The notes below the pieces were generated by a model, which was given only the letters and a program-made list of their open reading frames with translations, was not told the DNA's origin and ran no database searches. A program made the position numbers and the translations under genes. A stretch of DNA of 45,215 nucleotides from positions 1 through 45,215 of the forward strand of contig CAYVQF010000049.1 of NCBI GenBank assembly GCA_964454015.1, written 5' to 3'. Numbering within the stretch: position 1 is the stretch's first letter; the number at the start of each line of letters is the position of its first letter. Positions 18,298-26,223 of this stretch are shown here, piece by piece. Source of the DNA: CAYVQF01 sp964454015 (GTDB taxonomy: Bacteria > Myxococcota_A > Bradymonadia > UBA4248).

Positions 18298-20056
18298 CGC
18301 TCCCCTCGTCGGCGGCCCTGCCCCCGCCCATCTCGTCGGCCAAGTGCCCAGGCTCCCCGTCGGACGCTGCCAACGGCCCAGGCTCCCCGTCGGTCTCCTC
18401 CACCGCGTCAGGGGAGCTCGCCGCCGCCTGGCTGCCCTCGCCTTCCTCGCGCCGCGCGCCTTGGCCGCTGGGAATCAGGGGCAGGGTGATCCGCGCCTCA
18501 GCACCGCCGCCCTGGGCGCCCTCCCGATTGGTCAACGCGATACGGCCGCCGTGGTCGAGGACGATCTTCTTGACGATGGCCAATCCCAAGCCCGTGCCTT
18601 TCTCTTTGGTGGTGAAGTAGGGCTCGAAGAGGCGCTCGATCTGCTCATCCGTCAGCCCCGGTCCGTTGTCGCGCACCAGGACATGGGCCACTCCCTGCCC
18701 GGGATCCGTCTCGACCGCCACGGCCACCACCGGGTCGGCGGCGCAACCCTGGGCCGCCTCGATGGCGTTCTGGACGATATTCACCAGCACCCGGCGCAGC
18801 AGGGAGGGGTCCAGACGCACCCAGGCCTCAGGCCCCCCTTGCCAGTGGATCTCCCCTGCCTCCTGGAACTGCGGGTTGGACTGCAGGGTCTGCTCGACGA
18901 AGTCCGAGAGATCGCGCGCCTTGGTGTCCGGGCTGGGCAAGCGGGCAAACTCGCTGAACTCTTTGACGAGCTTGCGCAAGGTGTCCACTTCCTCCGTGAC
19001 GATCTCCACCACGTCACTCACCAAGGAGCGGTAGACCTCAGGACGATCCCGGTACTTGTCGAAGGTCTTGTCGAGTTGCTGGATGGCCAGGAGCAGGGGC
19101 GTCAGGGGGTTCTTGATCTCGTGCGCCAGGCGTCGAGCCACTTCTTGCCAGATCTGCATCCGCTCGACGTAAGCCTGGCTGCGCCGCGCCTCTCTGAGGT
19201 CCGAGACCATGCGGTTGAACTGCTCCGTGAGGCGCGCCAGCTCGTCCTTGCCGCGCACGGGCACGGCGACGGCGAGGTCGCCCCGGGCGACGGCTTCCGT
19301 CGCCTGGGCCAGGCGCCCCACCCGGCGACTCAGGGGAACCGTAATGGCCAAGGCGAAGCCGATGGTGAAGAGGATCACCATGGCCAACATGATGTAGTAG
19401 AAGTTGCGATAGACCTGGGTCAGAGAGCCCTCTTGTTCGCCGCCCAAAGCGGCCAGGCCGCGGTGTAGGTGGCGCCGCTCCCCCAGGGCGTCGTAGCGAT
19501 CCGAGAGGCTGCGGTCGATCCCATAGGTCAATCGCAGGCCCACCTGTCCGTCTTCGAGGTCGCCTTCCCGCCCGAGCAACTGGTGGCCCTCGCCCTCAGC
19601 ACTGGCCAAGCGCCAGGTATGGAGGCGGATCTTCATGGTGTCCAAGGGTGGCATCCGCGCCGGGCCCACGTCGATGAGCACCGCCTTACCATCGAGGACC
19701 TCGGCGCGCACCAGGATCTCGTGCCTGCTGATGGCGGCACGCAGGTGCGTCGCCGCCTGGGCCAAAGACGCCGCCGGCAGCGCCCCCGCGGCCGGCCGCT
19801 GCGGGTGCCGCAGGGCCAGCGCCTCGTCCACCTCCCGAGCCAGCGACGCGCCAATGAGGTTGACCCGTTCGGCCTCGGCCTTGGCCCAGGCGCGGTGAAA
19901 ATAGGCGACATCGTCCAGCGTGGCGATGGCTTCGTTCTGCAGGTCCTGGTTGAAGGTCAAGACATCGTCGATGAGCGCCGCCGACGCCAAGAGCGGGACC
20001 ACCCCCATGAAGAGCAAGACCGCATAGATTTTTAACGAGAAGCGACTGATGCCCAT
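18284..20056 (-). CDS. Membrane sensor histidine kinase, NtrY-like
   Basis: A 590-aa kinase. An N-terminal membrane segment (residues of about 6-30) and a periplasmic sensor region are followed by a second segment (YIMLAMVILFTIGFALAITV), a HAMP linker (RVGRLAQATEAVARGDLAV), an H-box with LAHEIKNPLTPLLLAIQQLD (phospho-acceptor His312), an N-box (LVNIVQNAIEAAQG) and ATP lid motifs (VRDNGPGLTDEQIERLFEPY and GTGLGLAIVKKI). The NPLTP form of the H-box is typical of NtrY-type kinases. The acidic tail carries a direct repeat (DGEPGPLAAS, then DGEPGHLADE). No response regulator gene is adjacent. GGAGGG precedes the ATG. It heads the long minus-strand run. Confidence 0.93.
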   Translation of the reverse strand: MGISRFSLKIYAVLLFMGVVPLLASAALIDDVLTFNQDLQNEAIATLDDVAYFHRAWAKAEAERVNLIGASLAREVDEALALRHPQRPAAGALPAASLAQAATHLRAAISRHEILVRAEVLDGKAVLIDVGPARMPPLDTMKIRLHTWRLASAEGEGHQLLGREGDLEDGQVGLRLTYGIDRSLSDRYDALGERRHLHRGLAALGGEQEGSLTQVYRNFYYIMLAMVILFTIGFALAITVPLSRRVGRLAQATEAVARGDLAVAVPVRGKDELARLTEQFNRMVSDLREARRSQAYVERMQIWQEVARRLAHEIKNPLTPLLLAIQQLDKTFDKYRDRPEVYRSLVSDVVEIVTEEVDTLRKLVKEFSEFARLPSPDTKARDLSDFVEQTLQSNPQFQEAGEIHWQGGPEAWVRLDPSLLRRVLVNIVQNAIEAAQGCAADPVVAVAVETDPGQGVAHVLVRDNGPGLTDEQIERLFEPYFTTKEKGTGLGLAIVKKIVLDHGGRIALTNREGAQGGGAEARITLPLIPSGQGARREEGEGSQAAASSPDAVEETDGEPGPLAASDGEPGHLADEMGGGRAADEGSDAET

Positions 20057-20142
20057 CTGAGCGACCCTCCACGCCTGTCATCATCTCTAACGTATGGCCA
20101 AGGTAGCGGTCCAGGTCGAGGGCACCGCGCTCTGCCCTTGAC

Positions 20143-20170
20143 TTGACGGCGGCTCAACAGCGGCTAAGCT
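20143..20170 (+). promoter_or_regulatory. Sigma-70-type promoter for the PIG-O-like gene
   Basis: TTGACG (20143-20148), a 16-bp spacer, and TAAGCT (20165-20170), about 34 bp upstream of ATG 20204. It lies in the divergent gap between the sensor kinase and the membrane phosphotransferase gene. Confidence 0.5.
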
Positions 20171-20203
20171 CCGCACCACGGGACGCTGTTGTCCCCATTG
20201 CGC

Positions 20204-22894
20204 ATGGGTCGCAGCGTGTCCTCCACCCTCCACAAGACCTTGCTCTCCCTGGCCGTCGCCGTGACGGTCTTGCTCGGCATCCTCGGCATCGGCGCCCTGG
20301 CCTTCTCCTACTACTTGGAGGAGCTCTACCCACCGCCGCCGCCGGAGCAACCCGAGCTCCTGCCAGCCCCCCTGGCCAAGAAGGTCGATCGGGTCGTGCT
20401 CTTCGTCATCGACGCCGCGCGCGAGGATCTCCTCAACGACGCGCGCGCCATGCCCCATACGGCCCGCCTGGCCGAGCGCGGCCGCCGCGGCGTGGCCATC
20501 ACGCAGCCCGTCACCATGACCTTGCTCAGCGTCCTCAACTTCGGCACCGGCATGAGCCCAGGCCTGGCCTGGTCGGTCCACAACTTCCAAGCGGACACCT
20601 TCGCCGACGAGTCCCTCTTCTACTGGGCCCACGCCTATGGCCTCGGGGTCGCCTTCACGGGCGACGCCGCCTGGGCCCAACTCTTCGGCCGCTGGGCCAC
20701 CTTCGACGCCACCTTCCCCGAGGGCGGTCTCTACGCCGAGAAAGAGGGCCTGCTCTCCCACGCAGATCGCGACGCCTTCACCGCCTTTCTCCAGGCCTTG
20801 GCCGAACCCGAGGCCTATCCCATCGCGGTTTATCATGCCACCAGCCCCGACCATCAAGGGCACAAGACGGGTGCCTTGACTTGGGATCCACACACAGGGG
20901 ACTTGACGCCCTATGCGCAAACGGCGCAAGCCGTCGACCACCTCCTCGGGCAGGCCTTCGACCGCTACTACCGACCAGGTGATCTGTGGGTCATCACCGC
21001 CGACCACGGCATGACCGACGACGGCAACCATGGCGGCGGCGACGCGGTCACCCGCCGCGCGCCCTTCGTCCTGGTGGGCGAGGCCGTCGTCCCTGGGCCA
21101 CCGCACGAGATGGCGCTGAACGCCTTCGCCCCCACCTTGGCCCTGGCCTTGGGCCTCCCCGTCCCGCGCACTGCCGAGGTCCCTGCCGCTTTCGCCCTCC
21201 TCGATTTCACTCCCCATGAGGTCGAGGCGGCCCTGGCGGCCCACGCCGAGCGGCGACAGGATTTCGTGCTCGGCGTCGTCACCCAGCTCGGCCTCGAAGC
21301 CAAAACGGAGGCCCCCCACCTCGCCCTGCACGGCGCGGGCGAACACCAGGCCGCCATCCAGGCCGCCAACAACTATCTCCAGGAGATCAGAGTTCACCGC
21401 CGCTGGCTCCAGCTCTTGGCCATGGGCGTCGGGCTCGCGCTCCACCTCTTGCTGGCCCTCTTGCTCCTCGCCCCGCAGCGCCTCCCCGCCTGGCTGCGCC
21501 CCACCGAAGCGAACGCCCTGCCGACGCAGCTTAGCGCGCCTGCCGTGGCGTTGTGGGTGGGACTGTGGCTGGTGTTGATCTCCCTGCCCCTGGTCTTCGA
21601 TCACTGGCTCTTCCGCATGGTGGCCATCCTGGGCCAAGCCACCCAGGGTTACTGGTACATCGGCCGGCTCTTCGTCTACGCCGGGCTCATCGGAGGGCCA
21701 CTCTACCTGGCTTGGCGCTTGCTGAGGCCGCGCCTCGCCCCCACGACCCGCGCCGCCTTGGCCCATGCCGGTCCGTGGTTGATCTTCGTACTCTTCACCG
21801 TGGCGGTCTCACAGATCGTGTTGAAGTGGCCCTATGGTCCCTTGGGCCAGACCTACTTGATGCTCTTCGCGCTGTTGGCGCTGGCCCTCTTGCCCAGCGC
21901 TTGGCGCCACCACCACCGCTGGCACTGGCTCGCGAGCGCCGCCGCCATCGCCGCCATGTGGGGGCTCTTTCACGGCTTCGACGGCAGCAACCTCCAGCTC
22001 CTCACGGAGAGCACCACCTCGCGTAACCTCGCTTGGATCGGGGTGATCGCGGCCTTCGCCTTCCTGAGTGCGACCGCGGCCCGTGGATCCCACCGCAAGA
22101 ACGACCTGAAGTGGATGGCTCTCATGCAGGCGCCAGTGCTGGCGGCGGCCTTCCTCTATAGGCTGGTCCCGCAGCCCACCATGGCTTACGTGGCCCTGCT
22201 GCTGCTGGCGTTGGCGGCGCTGGCCCTGGGAACGGCGCCGCGGCGGGGCGCGCTCTTGCGCAACGGCGTGCTGGTCCTGGCCCTGGGGGTGAGCCACGTC
22301 ATGTCCAGCGACTGGGTGGTGCTGATGCTGCTGCCCTTCGTGCTCTTGGCATGGAGCTTGGCCCAGGGGAGCTGGTTGCGGCGTTCGCCCGTGCTCAGCG
22401 GCGCCCTCGTGGCGCTGCTCAGCGTGGCCTATTTCTATCTCAACGGCTACCGCTTCGCCTTCCCCGAGATGGACGTGCGGGTGGCCTTCATGCTGGATCA
22501 GTCCCAGATCAACCTGGTGCAGGGCTTCTTCCTTTTTGCGCTGCAGCACAGCCCGATCTGGTTATTGCTGTGGGCGATCCTCGTCGAGACGCCCCAGCCA
22601 GGGCGCAGGCCATCACCGTCCCAGCTTCCCCAGACCATCCTGGCGGTGGCCGTCGTCTTTCTCGTGCGCTGCTGGGGACCTTTCTTCTCCATCGAGTTCA
22701 AGCTGGAGAACCACTGGTTCATCTCCCACGCCATCCCCATGTTCATTTTGAGCATGGTCGAGATGGGCGTCGCTTTGGCGGTCTTGGCTTTCGTGGGGCT
22801 GGCCTTTAGAGCCCGCGCTGGCCAAGGCGGCGCGGCCCTCGAAGCGAGGTGGGACGAAGGGGCACCGCGCAAGGCCGTGCGCAGCCCTCTCTGA
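20204..22894 (+). CDS. Membrane alkaline-phosphatase-fold protein resembling GPI ethanolamine-phosphate transferases (PIG-O/PIG-N)
   Basis: An 896-aa integral membrane enzyme. After one N-terminal transmembrane helix comes an extracytoplasmic alkaline-phosphatase-superfamily domain (residues of about 60-330). It has a first metal site VVLFVIDAAREDLL, a likely nucleophile region TQPVTMTLLSVLNFGTG, AVYHATSPDHQGHK, and the hallmark VITADHGMTDDGNHGG. That last motif is nearly identical to the one in PIG-O/PIG-N/PIG-G. The remaining 500 residues hold roughly 12-14 hydrophobic helices, again the eukaryotic layout. It probably transfers or removes a phospho-alcohol head group on an envelope glycolipid; this is inference. 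TTG 20189 is an alternative start. Neither start has a clear Shine-Dalgarno. Confidence 0.85.
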   Translation: MGRSVSSTLHKTLLSLAVAVTVLLGILGIGALAFSYYLEELYPPPPPEQPELLPAPLAKKVDRVVLFVIDAAREDLLNDARAMPHTARLAERGRRGVAITQPVTMTLLSVLNFGTGMSPGLAWSVHNFQADTFADESLFYWAHAYGLGVAFTGDAAWAQLFGRWATFDATFPEGGLYAEKEGLLSHADRDAFTAFLQALAEPEAYPIAVYHATSPDHQGHKTGALTWDPHTGDLTPYAQTAQAVDHLLGQAFDRYYRPGDLWVITADHGMTDDGNHGGGDAVTRRAPFVLVGEAVVPGPPHEMALNAFAPTLALALGLPVPRTAEVPAAFALLDFTPHEVEAALAAHAERRQDFVLGVVTQLGLEAKTEAPHLALHGAGEHQAAIQAANNYLQEIRVHRRWLQLLAMGVGLALHLLLALLLLAPQRLPAWLRPTEANALPTQLSAPAVALWVGLWLVLISLPLVFDHWLFRMVAILGQATQGYWYIGRLFVYAGLIGGPLYLAWRLLRPRLAPTTRAALAHAGPWLIFVLFTVAVSQIVLKWPYGPLGQTYLMLFALLALALLPSAWRHHHRWHWLASAAAIAAMWGLFHGFDGSNLQLLTESTTSRNLAWIGVIAAFAFLSATAARGSHRKNDLKWMALMQAPVLAAAFLYRLVPQPTMAYVALLLLALAALALGTAPRRGALLRNGVLVLALGVSHVMSSDWVVLMLLPFVLLAWSLAQGSWLRRSPVLSGALVALLSVAYFYLNGYRFAFPEMDVRVAFMLDQSQINLVQGFFLFALQHSPIWLLLWAILVETPQPGRRPSPSQLPQTILAVAVVFLVRCWGPFFSIEFKLENHWFISHAIPMFILSMVEMGVALAVLAFVGLAFRARAGQGGAALEARWDEGAPRKAVRSPL

Positions 22895-22901
22895 GGGCGA
22901 A

Positions 22902-22930
22902 TTGATGTCCACGCTTGGGCACGCTATGCT
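22902..22930 (+). promoter_or_regulatory. Sigma-70-type promoter for the lipoprotein at 23013
   Basis: TTGATG (22902-22907), a 17-bp spacer, and TATGCT (22925-22930), about 80 bp upstream of the start codon. It sits just after the preceding stop codon, so the lipoprotein gene is probably transcribed on its own. Confidence 0.45.
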
Positions 22931-23012
22931 GACAAGCGTCGAGACTGTGCAGGTGGCCAGGGCGCGGCGAGCGCCGCCGTCCCTTCGACCGAGCGATTAA
23001 AAGGAGGCTCTC

Positions 23013-24248
23013 GTGCTGCAAAGGAACGCCTTCCTCTCACTGCTCCTCATCTGTGTCCTCGGGGCTTGCCTCACGGCCTGCGATGACGATGCGCAGCCGC
23101 AGGACGACGCCGACATCCCTTTGGACACCGTGGACGACCAGCTCGTGCCAGAGCTCACTGACACCGTCGAGCTGCCGCCAGAGGTGGATGGTCTCGACAC
23201 GGACCTCGCCGAGCTCCCGGAGACCTTGGATGTGGTCCAGGACACGGGGCAGGACCAGGCCGAGCTGCCTCAGGATCTGAGTGAGCTCAGTCCCATCTGC
23301 AGCGAAGGTGAGAAACGCTGCTCCACGACGGGTGACGCCGAGACCTGTATGGCCAACCTGTGGGTCACGGTCGAGCAATGCCACCATGGCTGTGTAGCCG
23401 GCGTCTGCCTCGAACCCACTGAACAGGGCTCGTGTGGGGCGCCGCTGCCCTTGCTTCTCGACACCCCCGTCGAGGGCTCCACCGTGGGCGGCCTCTCCTC
23501 CCACATCTGGGCCCAAGGCTGCACCAACAAATACGGCTACACGCCACGCGGACCCGAGACGATTTACGCCCTGGAGGTGCCCCAGCTCAGCTTCATCGAC
23601 TTGCGCCTGACGCCAGTCGATCCCTCTTACTACGGCATCTACCTGCGGGGGAGCTGCAGCAACCCCGAGAGCGAGTATCACCGGGTCTGTAGCGGCAACG
23701 ACACCACGGCCAACGATACCACCGTGCGCGCCCTGCTGGGCCCGGGCACGCACTATGTCTTCGTCGACGACTTCGCAGCCGATGGTCCCGGGCCTGGGCG
23801 CTTCACCCTCCTCGCCACCAACACCGTCACCCCCACCTGTCACGGCCAGGTGCCCCAGCTCCTCGACCTGAGCCCGGGGAGCGCCGCCGTCCAGGGCAAC
23901 ACCGCCAACGGGCAGTCCAACACCCGCGGCAATGAGTACGCCTGCCCCGACGGCGCCACGGTGGGCCTCGGCAACGAGCTGATCTACGCCTTTCATCTCA
24001 CAGCGCCCAGTCGGGTCCGGGCGCGGGTCACGCCCACGGACCCTTCCGATTCCAAAGTCAGCGTCTACATCCGCTCAGAGTGTGAGACGCGCCTCTCGGC
24101 CCAGGTGGCTTGTGGCTACACCGAAGGTGATGGGCCTGCCATCGCCGAGGCCACCCTACCAGCCGGTGAGTACTATCTCTTCGTCGATGACTTCGCGCCA
24201 TCCACCGACACGACTCAGGTCTTTCTCCTACAACTAGAAGTGCTCTGA
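23013..24248 (+). CDS. Acidic-linker lipoprotein with two PPC-like beta-sandwich domains
   Basis: A 411-aa exported lipoprotein starting at GTG with a strong AAAAGGAGG five bases upstream. The lipobox is LGACLTAC followed by DDDAQ. Residues of about 24-92 form an Asp/Glu/Leu/Pro linker. A small Cys module (CSEGEKRC...CHHGCVAGVC) is followed by two homologous beta-sandwich domains. They are recognised by the repeated ends GPGTHYVFVDDFA and PAGEYYLFVDDFA and the matched beginnings ETIYALEVPQ and NELIYAFHLT. These resemble bacterial pre-peptidase C-terminal (PPC) domains. A surface binding role is likely but no ligand can be named. The 3' end overlaps the convergent lipoprotein gene by 15 bp. 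Confidence 0.85.
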   Translation: MLQRNAFLSLLLICVLGACLTACDDDAQPQDDADIPLDTVDDQLVPELTDTVELPPEVDGLDTDLAELPETLDVVQDTGQDQAELPQDLSELSPICSEGEKRCSTTGDAETCMANLWVTVEQCHHGCVAGVCLEPTEQGSCGAPLPLLLDTPVEGSTVGGLSSHIWAQGCTNKYGYTPRGPETIYALEVPQLSFIDLRLTPVDPSYYGIYLRGSCSNPESEYHRVCSGNDTTANDTTVRALLGPGTHYVFVDDFAADGPGPGRFTLLATNTVTPTCHGQVPQLLDLSPGSAAVQGNTANGQSNTRGNEYACPDGATVGLGNELIYAFHLTAPSRVRARVTPTDPSDSKVSVYIRSECETRLSAQVACGYTEGDGPAIAEATLPAGEYYLFVDDFAPSTDTTQVFLLQLEVL

Positions 24249-24806
24249 GTCGGGGCCAAAACAAGACAGGGCTGGCCGGCGTTGGTCGCGGCGCGAAAAG
24301 GCAACCCCGTGAAAGGAGGCGCGGGCCCCGCAATAGCTGTTGCGGCAGACGTCATTGACATCCTCGAGGACGATGGCCTCTTCGCTGACACGCAAGCGGA
24401 GGTTACAGAGGCCCCACACGTCGAGGGTCTCGCTATAGAGATAGAGCCCCTCGTCCACGGCCTGGGCTTCGCCGGAGAGGGTACAGAGGTGGGCGTTGGA
24501 GGCCAACAACACCAGGTCGAAGCGCAACCTATCGCCGTCGGCCTCGCCGATGCTGAGACAGTCATCCACCATCTCCGGGACGTAAGTCTGTCCATCGAAG
24601 ACCTCGATGCGATGCCGCCGCGCGTAGGTGCCGATCAAGGTCTCTGGCCCTGGCTGCGTCCCGGCAGCGCTCTCTGGCGCAGGGCCGCGGATGTGCTCCC
24701 CCACCTGGATGCCCCCACCACAAGCGCTGGCGCCCAGCACCAGAATCCACAGGGACGCCCCCCAGCACCGCACAAGCGCCATCCGTCCTGGTCGTGCTGC
24801 TCCCAT
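24234..24806 (-). CDS. Small lipoprotein of unknown function
   Basis: A 190-aa exported protein. A signal peptide with lipobox LGASAC followed by GGGIQ is clear. The mature domain has four or more cysteines (DDCLSIGE, HLCTLSGE, GLCNLRLRV, VCRNSYCGAR), which suggests disulphides, and a strand-rich composition. I recognise no family. It starts 15 bp after the cytochrome c lipoprotein gene on the same strand, so the two form an operon and may work together at the periplasmic face. Confidence 0.75.
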   Translation of the reverse strand: MGAARPGRMALVRCWGASLWILVLGASACGGGIQVGEHIRGPAPESAAGTQPGPETLIGTYARRHRIEVFDGQTYVPEMVDDCLSIGEADGDRLRFDLVLLASNAHLCTLSGEAQAVDEGLYLYSETLDVWGLCNLRLRVSEEAIVLEDVNDVCRNSYCGARASFHGVAFSRRDQRRPALSCFGPDSEHF

Positions 24807-24821
24807 GCGCCTCGGCCTCCT

Positions 24822-25268
24822 CTATTTGAAGCGTCGCTCGAGATAAGCGACGATGTCTCGCATCTGCTCCCGCGAGAGCCTGTTCTCAAAAGCAGGCATG
24901 TCCCCCAGGCCAAAGCGAATGGTATTGATCGCGCTGTCGCCCCAGCGCTGCACCTTGGCGAAACGTCGCCCCCGATCTCCGCGACCGTGACAATCGACAC
25001 AGTAGCGAAAGAAGAGGGCCTCTCCCACCATGGGGTTGGGGGCACGCAAGGTATCCAAGGCCACCACCCGACGCTGGGACGCGGCCGCGAAGCCCAATCG
25101 GGCACCGGCTCCAAAGTACGCGGCGAGCTGGGCCTCGCTGGGCCCTGCCGCCGGGGCGACGGCGCCGCCCGAGCAAGCCATCAGCGAGACCAGCGCGAAC
25201 CCCGCGGCCCACCACCGGGCCAGCGCCGCGGCGCGGCCCACTATGGATGATCTCAACTCGGACGCCAC
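24822..25268 (-). CDS. Lipoprotein c-type cytochrome (monoheme)
   Basis: A 148-aa exported protein. The lipobox is LVSLMAC followed by SGG. The heme-binding CVDCH lies near residue 90, and the distal axial methionine is probably in GLGDMPAFENRLS, followed by the class I C-terminal helix MRDIVAYLERRF. This is a standard small class I cytochrome c fused to a lipoprotein anchor, a periplasmic electron carrier. The GTG start has GGAGG five bases upstream. The redox partner is not visible; the downstream lipoprotein gene is the only operon mate. Confidence 0.9.
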   Translation of the reverse strand: MASELRSSIVGRAAALARWWAAGFALVSLMACSGGAVAPAAGPSEAQLAAYFGAGARLGFAAASQRRVVALDTLRAPNPMVGEALFFRYCVDCHGRGDRGRRFAKVQRWGDSAINTIRFGLGDMPAFENRLSREQMRDIVAYLERRFK

Positions 25269-25395
25269 AACTTCCTCCGCCCCTTGCCGCGGCGATGCGC
25301 CGGGAGCTGGATTGTGCCGCAGCAGACAGGGTTGAGCAACCTGCGCCCCCGGCTAGCGCGAGCGCCCGACCCTGCCAGCGCCCTTGCCCTCTCCC

Positions 25396-25424
25396 TTGCG
25401 TCGCGGGAGGCAACACAATATAGG
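25396..25424 (+). promoter_or_regulatory. Candidate sigma-70 promoter for the HEAT-like gene
   Basis: TTGCGT (25396-25401), a 17-bp spacer, and TATAGG (25419-25424), 72 bp upstream of ATG 25496. It lies in the 227-bp divergent gap behind the cytochrome gene. The match is moderate. Confidence 0.4.
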
Positions 25425-25495
25425 CAAGGCAACTCGGCCGCCGGCGGTGAGGCCATGCGCAGCCGGGTCGCCTTTTCATTCGCGATGAGGAAGCC

Positions 25496-26215
25496 ATGTT
25501 CAAGAACCTCTTCTCCCGCGGCGATGGCCGCGCCAAGAAGCTCGCCAAATTTGAGAAAAAGATCACCAACATGTACATCCAGCCCGGTGATCGGCAGTAT
25601 TTCCTGCACCAGCTCCGCGCCATGGACGGAGAAGACGCCGCCACGTCATTGCTGCGCCGCTTCACCTGCTCCTGCGAAAACACCACGGTCGACCGGGATG
25701 AGAAGGAGATGACCTGCCGGCTCTTGGTCGAGATGGGCCAGACGGCCGTGCCTCCTCTGAAAGCCTATCTGCGCAACAACGACAAGGCCGTCAACTGGCC
25801 CTTCCGGGCCCTGAAGGATCTCCTCTCCCGCGAGGCGCTGTGCACCTTTCTGGTGGAAGTGCTCGAGGCCATTGGCCCCGAATACGTGCGCGATCCCGAG
25901 CGCAAAGAGCAGCTCATCTTGACGGCGCGCGATTTCGATGACCCTTGCATCGCCAAGTCGGTCTTGCCCTACCTGGACGACGACAACGAGACCATCCGCT
26001 TCGTCGCCGCCGAAACGGTGAGTCACCACGCCCTAGAAGAGGGTATCGCCGCCCTGGTCGAGCGCTTTGGCGTCGAGACCTCGCAGCGCATCATCAACCA
26101 CATCGCCGACGCTTTCGCGAGCCACGGCTGGGTCCTGGATGACGTCTCCGTGGTGGAGCCCCACCTCCCTTCAGGCTACAGCGTGACGCGCCAGCGGACC
26201 ATTCGCAAAGGCTGA
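25496..26215 (+). CDS. HEAT-repeat-like protein
   Basis: A 239-aa cytoplasmic protein made of paired helices with HEAT-like spacing. Examples are MTCRLLVEMGQTAVPPLKAY, NWPFRALKDLLSREALCTFL and FDDPCIAKSVLPYLDDDNET followed by IRFVAAETVSHH. The basic N-terminus (MFKNLFSRGDGRAKKLAKFE) is not a signal peptide. Proteins of this kind act as scaffolds or as modules binding other proteins; no enzymatic motif is visible. GAGGAAG precedes the ATG. It converges on selD with only 8 bp between the stop codons and no obvious terminator hairpin. Confidence 0.85.
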   Translation: MFKNLFSRGDGRAKKLAKFEKKITNMYIQPGDRQYFLHQLRAMDGEDAATSLLRRFTCSCENTTVDRDEKEMTCRLLVEMGQTAVPPLKAYLRNNDKAVNWPFRALKDLLSREALCTFLVEVLEAIGPEYVRDPERKEQLILTARDFDDPCIAKSVLPYLDDDNETIRFVAAETVSHHALEEGIAALVERFGVETSQRIINHIADAFASHGWVLDDVSVVEPHLPSGYSVTRQRTIRKG

Positions 26216-26223
26216 GGCCACCC

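Noticed and set aside
20087..21766. Minus-strand open frame opposite the PIG-O-like gene (559 codons)
   Set aside because: Gly/Glu/Val-rich shadow; the plus strand carries the ADHGMTDDGNHGG motif.
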